Of a stretch of DNA of 64,000 nucleotides, positions 50,663-59,896 are shown in pieces (position 1 is the first letter of the stretch; the number at the start of each line of letters is the position of its first letter). Below the pieces are notes generated by a model that was given only the letters and a program-made list of their open reading frames with translations, was not told the origin of the DNA and did no database searches. The stretch lies in assembly GCA_964640955.1 (NCBI GenBank), contig CAZXJI010000009.1, positions 62,001 through 126,000 on the forward strand. Direction: 5' to 3'. The translations under genes and the position numbers were made by a program. The DNA is from CAXXOK01 sp964640955. Lineage in GTDB: Bacteria; Bacillota; Clostridia; Christensenellales; Aristaeellaceae.

Positions 50663-51994
50663 ATGCGGAAACGGCGCAGACGCAACGGCGGCGTATCACT
50701 GGGCACCATCGCGGCCCTGCTCCTCACGGGTCTCGTGATCGCCGGATGCGTTGCGCTGTTTCCAAAGCTCATGGGCAGCGTGAGTGAGCGCGTGGACGCC
50801 CAGCGCGTGAGCGTCGCCATCGATTCCTCCCTGCGCAGCCTGCGCGGCGAAACCGCCGCGCCCGTCGTCGCCTCGCCGGATACGACGCCCGCCACGGCGC
50901 CGCCGCTGGATATCGCCGCCTATGCGACGCCGACGCCCACCGCCGTGAAGGACGTTACCCACAGCCTGACCCTGACGGCGACGGGGGCCGTTTCCATCGA
51001 CACCAAAATCCAAAAAACCTGCACCGGCGCGCAAGGATACGCCTTCGGGCCGGTGTTTGAATACCTTTCCGGCCTGTTCCAAAGCGATCTGAACCTTGCG
51101 ACGACCGAGAACACCGCGGTCACGGGCGAAAAGCTGACCGACGTCAACATGCCCTCGGACGCGTTCGCGGCGCTGCGTTCCTCCGGGATCAACGTGCTGT
51201 GCACCGGCTTCCCCGGCGCGCTGAGCCTGGGCGTGTCGGGCCTCGCGCAGACGCTGGACGCCGTTACGCAGGCCGGCATGACCCCCTACGGCACCTACGT
51301 GTCCCAGGCGGCCCGCAACCACGTCGTCACCCTGCAGATCAAGGAAACGATGGTCGCGTTTTTAAGCTTTCAGAGCGAGCTGAGCAGCGCGAGCAAAAAA
51401 AAGACCTCCCAGGAGGAGCAGTCCTACGCCATCGCGCCGCTCACGCTGCCCACCATCGCCGCGGAGATCACCGCCGCGCGCGCCGCGGGCGCGCAGATCG
51501 TGGTGGTGTCCCTCTGCTGGGGCAAAACGGGCGCCACCACGCCGACCGCTACCCAGCGGGAACTGGCGCAGGGCATCGCGGACGCGGGAGCGGATATTAT
51601 CCTGGGCACGCACAGCGGCACGCTGCAGACCGTAGAGCTGCTCAGCGCCACGCGGGCCGACGGCACCGAGCATCAGACCCTGTGCGCCTATTCGCTGGGC
51701 TACCTGCTCGATTCGGATCGTTCCGACCGCGACAGCATCTCCGGCGCGTTGCTCAACATCGGCATGACGTACAACCTGACCCGGGATACGCTTGCGTTTA
51801 CCAGCCTGACCTACGTTCCCACCTACATCTGGCGCGGGAAGATCGACGGCGCGACCGCCTACCGCGTGGTGCCCAGCAACGCCGCGCCGCCCGCCGCCAT
51901 GGGCGAGGATCAGCAGGCCGTCATGGGCCGCAGCCTGACCCTCGTGCGTGATCGTTTCGCGGGCTCGCCCGTCACGGAAGCCACGCCGCAGTAA
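50663..51994 (+). CDS. CapA-like protein with degenerate active site
   Basis: 443 residues. An N-terminal membrane anchor (LGTIAALLLTGLVIAGCVAL, about 13-32), a ~65-residue Pro/Thr-rich stalk, and a CapA/PgsA-type calcineurin-like domain (about 100-390). Position by position the expected metal motifs are altered: GDIML becomes TGAVS (107-111), NNH becomes a Gly-Phe stretch near 180, HWG becomes Cys285-Trp-Gly, and GHHPH becomes GTHSG (315-319). Only one His remains. It is therefore probably a non-catalytic relative. The last gene before the convergent UbiB gene; they are 4 nt apart. Confidence 0.8.
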   Translation: MRKRRRRNGGVSLGTIAALLLTGLVIAGCVALFPKLMGSVSERVDAQRVSVAIDSSLRSLRGETAAPVVASPDTTPATAPPLDIAAYATPTPTAVKDVTHSLTLTATGAVSIDTKIQKTCTGAQGYAFGPVFEYLSGLFQSDLNLATTENTAVTGEKLTDVNMPSDAFAALRSSGINVLCTGFPGALSLGVSGLAQTLDAVTQAGMTPYGTYVSQAARNHVVTLQIKETMVAFLSFQSELSSASKKKTSQEEQSYAIAPLTLPTIAAEITAARAAGAQIVVVSLCWGKTGATTPTATQRELAQGIADAGADIILGTHSGTLQTVELLSATRADGTEHQTLCAYSLGYLLDSDRSDRDSISGALLNIGMTYNLTRDTLAFTSLTYVPTYIWRGKIDGATAYRVVPSNAAPPAAMGEDQQAVMGRSLTLVRDRFAGSPVTEATPQ

Positions 51995-51998
51995 CCCG

Positions 51999-53579
51999 CT
52001 ACTTGCGCCGCCAGTCCCGCAGACGGTGGTAAAGCGCCAGGCCGGCCGTCGCCGCAAGGCCCGCGACCGTGATCCACGGCAGGCCCAGCCAACGGGGTTC
52101 GACGCCCGAAAGCGCCGTAACGGCGGAAGCGAGGATGCACGCCGCGTACAGAAGGGTGCGGCGCTGCCGTTCCGCCTGTTTTTTTTGCGCGTCCCCGGCC
52201 TCCTGCGCGCCCGCGCTTTCCAGCCGTACCTTCAGTTCGCCCTTGAGCGCCGCGCGCAGCACGTCGTTGAGGAGCGCGGGGGTGGAAAGCGATTTCTGCG
52301 CCGATTCGTACAGCGCCTTTGCGTTTTTGCCGAGCGTCTTTTTCCAGTCGATGTCGTTCAGGGTCTCGCGGGCAAAGCGCTGGGACAGGATCTCCATCAG
52401 GTTCACCTCGGGGCTCAGGTCCGCCACCAATCCCTCCAGCGTGCTTACGCCGCGGGCCAGCATCGTGACGCCCGCGGGCATCGCCAGCGCGTGCTTTTTC
52501 GCCAGGTCGAGCACCTGCTGCATCAGCGCGCTCAGGTTCATCTCCCCGATGTCCATGCGCAGGTATTCGCCCATCATGGCGTCCACGTCGGCGTAGAGCG
52601 CGTCCCGTCGCACGGGTGCCGTGTGGCGGCTGATGGCGAGCACCGCGTCCGTCAGGCCGCCGATATCGCCGGTCGTGGCCGCGCCCAGCGCCTTCTTGAA
52701 CGCGCCCTGGTCCCTGGCCGAAAGCCGGCCCATCATGCCCAGGTCCAGCCATACGATCTGCCCGTCGCGCACGAGGAGGTTCCCCGGGTGCGGATCCGCG
52801 TGGAAAAAGCCGTCGTCCAGCACCTGCTTCATGTAGTTCAGGCACAGCTTGCGGGTGATCTCCTCCGGGTCGTATTTCTGCGCCCGTAGCGCGTCCAGAT
52901 CGTCGATGCGGATGCCGTCGACCTTTTCCATCACCAGCACGTGCCGGGTGGAAAGCGCCTTGTAGACGACGGGGCAGGTAACGTACGCCACGTCCTCGTT
53001 TAAGCGGCGGAATTCGACCGCGTTGTTCGCCTCGTTGAGAAAGTCCATCTCCTGCTGGGAGACGGCCCACATTTCGTTCAGCACCATGGCGAAATCCACG
53101 GTTTCGCCCGTAGGCGTAAGCTTAAGAAGCCCGGTTGCCTTGCGCAGCAGGGCGATATCGCTCGCCATGATGTCGTAAATGCCCTCGCGTTGCACCTTGA
53201 CCACCACGGGTTCGCCCGAGGGCAGCACGGCGCCGTGCGCCTGCGCGATGGACGCGCTGCCGATGGGCGTGGGGTCGAAGGTGGGGAAAGCCTCGTTGAG
53301 CTTCATGCCCAGCGAGGCTTCCACCACGCGCTCCACCTCGGCGAAGGGCATGGGAGAAACGTCGGAGCGCAGTTTTTGCAGTTCTTCGCAGTAGGCGGGA
53401 GGGAGCAGATCGGGGCGCATGGAAATCATCTGGCCGAGCTTGACGAAGGTCGGGCCCAGATCCTCCACCGTTTCGCGCAGCTTCACGGGGGTCATGCCCC
53501 GAATGACGCCGTGCTTTTTCAGCACCCCGACGATTTCCATCAGGCGGCCCGCACCGCCGGGATTATCGGCGTTACGCAT
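51999..53579 (-). CDS. UbiB/ABC1-family atypical kinase
   Basis: A 526-residue AarF/UbiB protein. The signature KxGQ motif is FVKLGQMISMRPDLL (about 30-44). The Ala-rich nucleotide loop is PIGSASIAQAHGAV. The active-site Lys is in VVVKVQREG and the metal-binding parts in FHADPHPGNLLV and WLDLGMMG. Two C-terminal hydrophobic helices (residues ~480-520) anchor it. In other bacteria UbiB aids quinone synthesis. Its role in an anaerobe is unclear. It overlaps the upstream phasin-like gene by 8 nt; the exact start could be a few codons later. Confidence 0.9.
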   Translation of the reverse strand: MRNADNPGGAGRLMEIVGVLKKHGVIRGMTPVKLRETVEDLGPTFVKLGQMISMRPDLLPPAYCEELQKLRSDVSPMPFAEVERVVEASLGMKLNEAFPTFDPTPIGSASIAQAHGAVLPSGEPVVVKVQREGIYDIMASDIALLRKATGLLKLTPTGETVDFAMVLNEMWAVSQQEMDFLNEANNAVEFRRLNEDVAYVTCPVVYKALSTRHVLVMEKVDGIRIDDLDALRAQKYDPEEITRKLCLNYMKQVLDDGFFHADPHPGNLLVRDGQIVWLDLGMMGRLSARDQGAFKKALGAATTGDIGGLTDAVLAISRHTAPVRRDALYADVDAMMGEYLRMDIGEMNLSALMQQVLDLAKKHALAMPAGVTMLARGVSTLEGLVADLSPEVNLMEILSQRFARETLNDIDWKKTLGKNAKALYESAQKSLSTPALLNDVLRAALKGELKVRLESAGAQEAGDAQKKQAERQRRTLLYAACILASAVTALSGVEPRWLGLPWITVAGLAATAGLALYHRLRDWRRK

Positions 53580-53877
53580 CCCCGCCGGGTTCGCCGCCCA
53601 GCTGATCCAGCTTGTCGCGCACGGCCTTGCGCTCCTCAGGGGTCATCCTGTCCAGCGCGGAAAGCACGTCGTCCTTGGTCGCGGCGGGCGTGCCCTCGTC
53701 CCTGATCGCCTCCTGAATCTCATGGCGGAGGCGCTCGTTCAGGTCTTTCCCCTGTTTGAGAACTTCCTCGCCCTTCTTGGAGAGGGAGTCGATGGCTTCG
53801 CTCGTCTTTTCGGTCGCGACGCTCGCCGCGCCGAGGCCCGCCAGTACCAGTTTACGCAAGTCTTCGTTGATGCTCAT
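53572..53877 (-). CDS. Phasin-like / small helical protein
   Basis: A 101-residue highly charged amphipathic helical protein. N-terminal LRKLVLAGLGAASVATEKTSEAIDSLSKKG matches the phasin-like family (shown in parts LRKLVLAGLGAASV and ATEKTSEAIDSL). The C-terminal third (TPEERKAVRDKLDQLGG) is helical. Phasins coat polyhydroxyalkanoate granules, but no PHA genes are seen here. In Clostridia this small gene often precedes ubiB. They are probably one unit, since they overlap. Function unknown. Confidence 0.8.
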   Translation of the reverse strand: MSINEDLRKLVLAGLGAASVATEKTSEAIDSLSKKGEEVLKQGKDLNERLRHEIQEAIRDEGTPAATKDDVLSALDRMTPEERKAVRDKLDQLGGEPGGDA

Positions 53878-53979
53878 GGTTGATATCCTCCTGTCGCATC
53901 GTCGGTCGGGAGCCGTCCGGCTCCATGCTCTACGTTCGATATACGAGTGCCGATTCCTCCTTTGGGGGCCGCCGCGCGC

Positions 53980-54008
53980 TTTACAGGGTCTGCCCGGAAT
54001 GCTACAAT
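53980..54008 (+). promoter_or_regulatory. Promoter of the DUF2974 gene
   Basis: TTTACA (53980-53985), a 17-nt spacer and TACAAT (54003-54008); each matches 5/6. It faces right in the 212-bp divergent gap. Confidence 0.75.
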
Positions 54009-54089
54009 AATCCCGTCCGAAGCAGGCATCTGCCGTTCATCCCGCCGTGACGCCCGGCCGGGCGCCGCGACGTTCCGAGGAGGCGCTCC

Positions 54090-55193
54090 ATGTTCGAGTA
54101 TGTCAAGTGGCGCGGCGACCTGTCCTTTTCCGCGTCCCCGTTCGGCGAGATCGACGCGCTGATCTTTTCCCAGCTTTCCTACCTGCACTTCCGGGACGTG
54201 CTGGGGACGGAGGCGGCGCCGCTTCGCGCGGCGGCGAAGCTTTTGGAGGCGATGCCCGCGGAGCCGGGCAACGCGCAGGCGGTGGCCCAGCGCCACAAGC
54301 TGCTCAGGGCCGTCAAGCGCAGCGCCCGTTTCGGCGGCCTTGCGGTCGGGTGGTGCGAAGACCGGTTCGATACGGCCCGCGGCATGCAGTTCGCCGCCGC
54401 AACCTTCGCCCTGCCGGAGGGTGCGCACGCGCTTTCCTTCCGCGGCACGGACGCGACCGTGGTCGGCTGGCGCGAGGATTTCAACATGTCCTTCTCCTGC
54501 CCGGTGCCCTCGCAGGCTGAGGCGCTCGCCTATCTGGAGGCGGTCGCGGCGCAAACGGCGGGACCGCTTTTCCTGTGTGGGCATTCCAAGGGCGGCAACC
54601 TGGCGCTGTACGCCGCGGCCACCTGCGCGCCCGCCGTGCGCGAGCGCATCGCGACCGTCTGGCTGTTCGACGCGCCGGGGCTGGACGCGGGAACGGTCGC
54701 GACCGAGGGGTACCGCGCGGCGCTGCCCAAGGTGCGCTGTTACGTGCCCCAGGCCTCGCTCATCGGCCGGCTGATGAACGCGCCGGAAGCCTACACGGTC
54801 GTCCACAGCGCGGCGATCGGCTTTTCACAGCACAACGTTTTCACCTGGGAGCTGGACGGGCCGCGCTTCGTCACCCGGCCGTCGCTGGATAAGACCAGCC
54901 TGCTGATGAAGGCGACGATGGACGAGTTTTTGCTGGAAAGCACACCCGAAACGCGCAGGCTGTTCGTGGAAACCCTGTTTTCCGTGCTGGGCGCGGGCAA
55001 CGCCTACACCCTGAGCGACGTGGCCGGGCGTCTGGCCGATACGGCCGGAGCGCTGTTTACGACCCTGCGGGCGCTTGATCCCGCGACCAAAAAGGCGGTG
55101 CTCTCCATCGCGGGCACGCTGGCGTCCAGCGGTGTGGAAAGCGCCCGCCGCTTTATCGGCGAATACCGTGCCGAGTCGAAGCAAACCCCGTAG
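54090..55193 (+). CDS. DUF2974 alpha/beta hydrolase-like protein
   Basis: A 367-residue Mbeg1-like hydrolase (DUF2974). Starts MFEYVKWRGDLSFSASPFGEID, as members usually do (read MFEYVKWRGDLSF then SASPFGEID). Nucleophile elbow LCGHSKGGNLALYAA (Ser near 168). The Asp and His may be in WLFDAPGL and AYTVVHSAAIGFSQHNVF. Lipase-like activity is inferred from fold only. ATG 54090 has GAGGAGG-like CCGAGGAGGCGC upstream. It has its own consensus promoter and a strong terminator. Confidence 0.88.
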   Translation: MFEYVKWRGDLSFSASPFGEIDALIFSQLSYLHFRDVLGTEAAPLRAAAKLLEAMPAEPGNAQAVAQRHKLLRAVKRSARFGGLAVGWCEDRFDTARGMQFAAATFALPEGAHALSFRGTDATVVGWREDFNMSFSCPVPSQAEALAYLEAVAAQTAGPLFLCGHSKGGNLALYAAATCAPAVRERIATVWLFDAPGLDAGTVATEGYRAALPKVRCYVPQASLIGRLMNAPEAYTVVHSAAIGFSQHNVFTWELDGPRFVTRPSLDKTSLLMKATMDEFLLESTPETRRLFVETLFSVLGAGNAYTLSDVAGRLADTAGALFTTLRALDPATKKAVLSIAGTLASSGVESARRFIGEYRAESKQTP

Positions 55194-55209
55194 ACCGCCG
55201 CGCGCATGA

Positions 55210-55248
55210 AAAACGCCGGGACGTTCGCACGTACCCGGCGTTTTGTTT
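55210..55248 (+). terminator. Strong intrinsic terminator
   Basis: AAAACGCCGGG (55210-55220) pairs with CCCGGCGTTTT (55234-55244), with an ACGT/ACGT extension inside, followed by GTTTG. It ends the DUF2974 transcript. Confidence 0.85.
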
Positions 55249-55359
55249 GTCGTTTCTCGCGCTGCGTCATGCTGCTGCAAACCTTAATGCATTAGTGGTC
55301 GGACGAAGGCCCAGGGCAAGAGCGCCGCGAGATCGAGGCGTCAAGGATTCGAAATCGTG

Positions 55360-57561
55360 TCAAAACGAAAGCGTGATGAAATCCGTATACTGGTAATCGC
55401 CGAACACGTCGTTCAAGCAGAAGCCGTACACGTAATCCGCCTCGGTCTCCACGTCGTCGTACCCGAAGGCGATCGCGCCGTCCGCGCCGACCGTGATGGG
55501 ATCGCCCTCGAAGGGCTCGTACTGCTCCTCGTCGTTCTCGTCCCAATAGAGCAGTTCGTACTGCGGCACCACCACGTCCCCCTGCGCAAGCGGCTCGTAT
55601 CCGCGCACCGGCAGGCCCGCGTCGTTGTACCCCTCGGTCGTTCCCACCACCACGCCGCCGGGATGATCGGCGTCGAACACCACCAGCAGGTAGGTTTCCT
55701 CGCCGTTGAGGGTGACGGGGATCAGCGAGCGGATGTAGTTTTCGTTGGCGATCTGATCGTACATGCATACCATCTGCCCGTCCAGCGTCGGCCACGTGCC
55801 GTCGAACAGGCCGTAAAGCTTGCCGCTGGTCCAGTTGATGACCACGTCCTGGGTATAGCCCAGATCCACATAGCACTCGAAGTCGGGGTCGCTCACGTCC
55901 ATCATCAGGCAGGCGTCGGCCGAGGCCAGGTATTGCATATCCTCGTCCGTGAGCGAAACGGTGTAGGCGTAATCGCTCTCGGCGTTGGCAAAGGGGTTTT
56001 GGACGTCGTAGGTCTCGCCGTCCGCGGAGAACTCCACCATGGAATCCTCCCAGTCCTCGCCGCTCCACTGGTCGGCGAACGATCCGCTGGTGTACCCGTC
56101 GCCCTCCCACTGCTGGTTTTCATCGTAGGCGTCGGCGTTGAAGGTCTCGCCGTTCTCCCCAAACAGATCCGTCAGAAAGCTGTCAAGCGAAAAGTCCGTC
56201 TCGTCCTGGGTCTTTCCTTCCTGCGTCCCGTCCGCCGGGCTCCACCCGTTCCACAGCCCGGAGAAGGCGTCGGTATCGCCCTGCGAGCCGTCCGCGTACT
56301 GCGAAAACCAGTCGATCGTCGCGTCCTGCACGCTTTCCTGCGTGGTTTCGGCGGAACCGAAGGTGTGGCTGCCGCTTTGCATGGTGGTTACGAATCCGCG
56401 CACGAAGCCTGTATAATCGGGCATCAGGTTTTGCGTGTCGTACACCGTCAGGTAGTCGTCGGCAAGGCTGCGGGTCTCGTAGGGCACCAGCACGGCCAGG
56501 CCGGAGATGCCGCTGAGGTTCGCGGAAAAGCCGTTGACCGCCACCACGTCCGCAAGCGCGGCGGTCAGGGCCTGCGCGCCCATAGCGTTGTACTCGGCGA
56601 ACTTCCCGGCGAACACACCCAGATCGATCATATCCGACGCCGCGTCGCTGGTCTCCCCAAAGGAGGAAATGCTCCTGCGCGTGCGGGAAATGGCGTTGAA
56701 GTCGCCGCCGTCCAGGGCGCTTTGCAGGCTTTCCCCCATCGTCTCCACCGCGGCGCGAAGCGCGTCCATCTTGGAAAGGTCGAGCACCGACAGCGTGCCG
56801 AACTCCCCGTAGCCCGCGTCGTCCACGGCCTGCAGAAATCCGTTCACGATTTTACGGCCCAGCGCCTCCGTGTCCGCCGCGGGGTCGGCCGCCAGCGCCG
56901 GCAGCCAGCTTTTGTAGTTCCAGCCTTCGCCGGGCTCGGTTTCCTCGCTGGCGATCATGTAATCGGCGAAGGGCTGCAGGTGCACCGCCATTTCGTAATC
57001 CGCCATCAGGCAGGCGTCGAAGCCCACGAAGCTGAACTTGCGGTAGGAAGGCAGCGCGGAAGCCTCGCTGAAGGCCTCGTAGATCTCCGCCATGTCGAGG
57101 CTGTCGTCCGTCAGCTCGTCGTAGCATACGCCCTCGCTTGCGCCCGAGCCGTGATCCCACAGGATCAGGCCGTAACGGTCGGCGGGAAACTGCGAAAGCC
57201 CGTAGCTGAGAAACGAGGCGAACGCGTCTCCGTCCCCCATGTTCACCGTTCCCAGGCTTTGGAGCTTCGCAAGCCCGTCCTCGGAAAGCTGCCAGCGTTC
57301 GGCCTCGCCGTCGGCGATGCCCTTATACTCCCACGTTTTGGTGCCGCCGGTCTGCACGTACACGTTCAGATTCCCGCCGGGCGCCACGCCGCTTGCGATC
57401 ATCTCGTTGAGGTCGGCGGTCGCCAGCCCGCCGTCGCTTTCCAGATCGGTGCCGCACAGGTACACCATCAGGGTGAAGGTCGTATCTTCCGCCGCGGCGG
57501 GGCTCCACGCGAGCGCAAACAGCAGCATCGTCGCCGTCAGCAGGGCCAGGGTCTTTTTCAT
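55360..57561 (-). CDS. Clostripain-family (C11) cysteine protease
   Basis: A 733-residue secreted protease. The signal peptide is KKTLALLTATMLLFALAWSP, cleavage near AAA-EDT. Catalytic His137 is in ILWDHGSG and Cys184 in FDACLM. Clostripain-type enzymes cut after Arg or Lys and may autoactivate. The C-terminal ~300 residues (from about 410) form an acidic domain, with many Asp/Gly residues and Trp. Start choice: ATG 57561, 8 nt after AGGAGG; TTG 57564 abuts. Gap to the ATP-grasp gene is 84 nt. The 166-bp 5' neighbour gap past its stop holds only the DUF2974 terminator. Confidence 0.92.
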   Translation of the reverse strand: MKKTLALLTATMLLFALAWSPAAAEDTTFTLMVYLCGTDLESDGGLATADLNEMIASGVAPGGNLNVYVQTGGTKTWEYKGIADGEAERWQLSEDGLAKLQSLGTVNMGDGDAFASFLSYGLSQFPADRYGLILWDHGSGASEGVCYDELTDDSLDMAEIYEAFSEASALPSYRKFSFVGFDACLMADYEMAVHLQPFADYMIASEETEPGEGWNYKSWLPALAADPAADTEALGRKIVNGFLQAVDDAGYGEFGTLSVLDLSKMDALRAAVETMGESLQSALDGGDFNAISRTRRSISSFGETSDAASDMIDLGVFAGKFAEYNAMGAQALTAALADVVAVNGFSANLSGISGLAVLVPYETRSLADDYLTVYDTQNLMPDYTGFVRGFVTTMQSGSHTFGSAETTQESVQDATIDWFSQYADGSQGDTDAFSGLWNGWSPADGTQEGKTQDETDFSLDSFLTDLFGENGETFNADAYDENQQWEGDGYTSGSFADQWSGEDWEDSMVEFSADGETYDVQNPFANAESDYAYTVSLTDEDMQYLASADACLMMDVSDPDFECYVDLGYTQDVVINWTSGKLYGLFDGTWPTLDGQMVCMYDQIANENYIRSLIPVTLNGEETYLLVVFDADHPGGVVVGTTEGYNDAGLPVRGYEPLAQGDVVVPQYELLYWDENDEEQYEPFEGDPITVGADGAIAFGYDDVETEADYVYGFCLNDVFGDYQYTDFITLSF

Positions 57562-57645
57562 CAAGACAACCTCCTATGCGTTGTTCACGTTGCGGTTGTT
57601 CCCCCGGGCGGCCGCCCGCGGAAGCCGTTTCGCCCGCCGTGCGGT

Positions 57646-58656
57646 TCAGATGTCGATAAATTCCCGGAATTCCCGCATGATGCCGATGCCGTCGGGGTAG
57701 TGGGCGGCAAACTGGGGCACGGCGTGGCTTGGGAAGCTGTTGCCCTCGATGAAGCAGGGGCCGTGCTCGGTCACGGCCACGTCCCAGGCGATAAAGCGCA
57801 TCTGCGGCACCTTCTGCGCCGCTTCCAGGCACATCTGCATGGCTTCCTCAAAGAAGGGGACGGTGAAGCCCACGATGGGCGTGCCGGTCATGGGGTGTTT
57901 GGTAAAGGTGTTGCCGGCCTTGTCCGCACCGACGGTCAGCAGTTTGCCGCTGGCCAGGTCGACGCGCGCGGCCATGCCGCCGCAGTCCACGTTGTCCATC
58001 ACCTTGCCGTTGCCGATGCGCAGGAAAGCGTACACCACGCCCTGTTTTTTATCGCCCAGCAGCGTGGCAATGCGGATGGTGTTGACCGAGGTCGGGCACA
58101 TCCGCATCATTTCAGGATGCTGGATCACCCGCTCCTCCAGAATGCCGATGCCCTTTTCCCGAAGCTCGGCGAGGAACGCCTCCTCCCGGCCCTGCCAGGC
58201 TTCCCGCGTGAAGCGCTCGATGCCGACCCCGCTGCTGCCCTCCAGCGGCTTGGCGATCACGTCCCCGTTTTCGGCCAGAAACGCCTTCAGGGCTTCGACG
58301 TCCGTATCGGGGCCGATTTTGAGCCAGCTGCGGCCGATATGCTCCTTGAACAGCTCGTTGAACGTCGCCTTGTCGTCGAACAAGTACCAGTAGGCCTTGT
58401 CGTTCATGCGGCGCACGATCGTGTTGCTCAGGCCCCGGGTGATGACCGTCCTTTTCTGCTCGTCGTTCAGGCGGTACATTTCGGCGATCTTGTAGTCCAT
58501 ATAGCCCGCGTTGTACCTGAGGGCGCAAAGGAGCATGTCTCCCAAAAGCCAGGCGCGGCTCTTGCCGCTTCGTTTTTTCAGAAAGCCGGTCGTTTTCCAC
58601 ATTTTGGCGAAATCCATGCGCACCAGGCGTTTGAAAAAGAACGTTAGCTTGCTCAC
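57646..58656 (-). CDS. Sugar-transfer associated ATP-grasp protein
   Basis: 336 residues, matching the ATP-grasp subfamily found in sugar-transfer contexts. N-terminal helical region (FFKRLVRMDFAKMWK), then an ATP-grasp fold: VIAKPLEGSSGVGIERF (nucleotide-binding Lys and Gly loop), MMRMCPTSVNTIRIATLL, and the metal-binding Asp/Glu/Asn in FIAWDVAVTEHGPCFIEGN. It probably ligates a carboxylate to an amine or phosphate; the product is unknown. It lies 15 nt downstream of ychF and is likely cotranscribed. Confidence 0.85.
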   Translation of the reverse strand: MSKLTFFFKRLVRMDFAKMWKTTGFLKKRSGKSRAWLLGDMLLCALRYNAGYMDYKIAEMYRLNDEQKRTVITRGLSNTIVRRMNDKAYWYLFDDKATFNELFKEHIGRSWLKIGPDTDVEALKAFLAENGDVIAKPLEGSSGVGIERFTREAWQGREEAFLAELREKGIGILEERVIQHPEMMRMCPTSVNTIRIATLLGDKKQGVVYAFLRIGNGKVMDNVDCGGMAARVDLASGKLLTVGADKAGNTFTKHPMTGTPIVGFTVPFFEEAMQMCLEAAQKVPQMRFIAWDVAVTEHGPCFIEGNSFPSHAVPQFAAHYPDGIGIMREFREFIDI

Positions 58657-58671
58657 GTCGGCCTCCCGATG

Positions 58672-59769
58672 TCAAACGTTGAAGCGGAACAGCGTCACGT
58701 CGCCGTCCTTCATCACGTAGTCCTTGCCTTCGCTGCGAATCAGGCCCTTCTCGCGGCAGGCGGCCATGCCGCCCTGCTCGATAAGCGTCGTGAACGGCAC
58801 GATCTCCGCGCGGATAAAGCCGCGTTCAAAATCGGTGTGGATCTTGCCGGCCGCCTGCGGCGCCTTGGTACCGTGGGTGATGGTCCAGGCGCGGCATTCG
58901 TCCTCGCCGGCGGTCAGGAACGAAATGAGCCCCAACAGCCGGTAGCTGGCCGTAATCAGCCTGTCCAGCCCGCTTTGGCCGATGCCCAGCTCGCTTAGAA
59001 ACTCCTGCTTCTCCTCCGGCTCCATGGCGCCGATCTCTTCCTCGATGCGCGCGCTGATGGTGAACACCTCCGCGCCCTCGGCCCTGGCGACTTCCGCCAC
59101 CCTGCGCACCATGGGCAGGTTTTCGGCGTCCGCGCCCACCTCGTCCTCGGCGATGTTGGCGGCGTAGATCACGGGCTTGTCGGTCAGTAAAAACCACCCG
59201 TCCACGATCGCCTTTTCCGCCTCGTCCACGGCGAAGGTTCGCACGGGCTGTCCCGCCTCCAAATGGGCAAGCAGCTTCTGCGCCAGCTCCGCCTCCGCGG
59301 CGGCTTTGCGGTCGCCGGACTTAACCAGCTTCTGCGCCTTGTCGGCGCGCCTGCCAACCGTTTCCATATCGGCGAAGATCAGTTCCAGATTGATCTCCTC
59401 GATGTCGCGCACCGGGTCGATGGAGCCGTCCACGTGTACGATGTTCTCGTCCTCAAAGCACCGCACCACGTGGACGATCGCGTCCACCTCGCGGATATGG
59501 GACAAAAACTTGTTGCCCAGACCCTCACCCTTGCTGGCGCCTTTCACGAGGCCCGCGATATCCACAAACTCGACCGCCGCGGGGGTGACCTTCTTGGGGT
59601 GGTACATCTCCGCCAGCACATCCAGCCGGGCGTCCGGCACGGGCACCACGCCGGTGTTGGGCTCGATGGTGCAAAAAGGGTAATTGGCCGCCTGCGCGCC
59701 CGCTTTGGTGATGGCGTTGAACAGCGTGCTCTTCCCCACGTTGGGAAGGCCGACGATACCCAGTTTCAT
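58672..59769 (-). CDS. ychF: Redox-regulated ATPase YchF
   Basis: A 365-residue Obg-related P-loop protein that prefers ATP. G1 is GLPNVGKST (7-15). The usual guanine-specific NKxD is replaced by Asn-x-x-Glu (YAANIAEDE). The C-terminal TGS domain and DVTLFRFNV end are intact. YchF interacts with ribosomes and takes part in stress responses. ATG 59769 is preceded by AAGGATGTGTAGCC. It leads a likely three-gene operon (ychF, ATP-grasp, C11 protease). Confidence 0.96.
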   Translation of the reverse strand: MKLGIVGLPNVGKSTLFNAITKAGAQAANYPFCTIEPNTGVVPVPDARLDVLAEMYHPKKVTPAAVEFVDIAGLVKGASKGEGLGNKFLSHIREVDAIVHVVRCFEDENIVHVDGSIDPVRDIEEINLELIFADMETVGRRADKAQKLVKSGDRKAAAEAELAQKLLAHLEAGQPVRTFAVDEAEKAIVDGWFLLTDKPVIYAANIAEDEVGADAENLPMVRRVAEVARAEGAEVFTISARIEEEIGAMEPEEKQEFLSELGIGQSGLDRLITASYRLLGLISFLTAGEDECRAWTITHGTKAPQAAGKIHTDFERGFIRAEIVPFTTLIEQGGMAACREKGLIRSEGKDYVMKDGDVTLFRFNV

Positions 59770-59808
59770 GGCTACACATCCTTAAACTGCCTTGTTTTTC
59801 ATCGGTTC

Positions 59809-59837
59809 ATTATACGACATGCGTCCGCAAAAAGCAA
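59809..59837 (-). promoter_or_regulatory. Promoter of ychF
   Basis: On the minus strand TTGCTT (59837-59832), a 17-nt spacer, and perfect TATAAT (59814-59809). Confidence 0.7.
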
Positions 59838-59862
59838 CGCGGGCCTTCGTTTCCCCGCCGTA

Positions 59863-59890
59863 TTGACGAACGGCACAAAATGGGTATACT
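59863..59890 (+). promoter_or_regulatory. Promoter of the structured leader and methyltransferase
   Basis: TTGACG (59863-59868), a 16-nt spacer, and TATACT (59885-59890). The predicted start site, ~7 nt downstream, falls at the first base of the 13-bp closing helix. Confidence 0.75.
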
Positions 59891-59896
59891 AAAAGG

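Noticed and set aside
55357..58647. A 1096-residue open frame on the plus strand
   Set aside because: It runs antisense through the protease and ATP-grasp genes. Its composition is His/Val/Gln/Arg rich and repetitive, typical of reverse frames in high-GC DNA, and it shows no domain.
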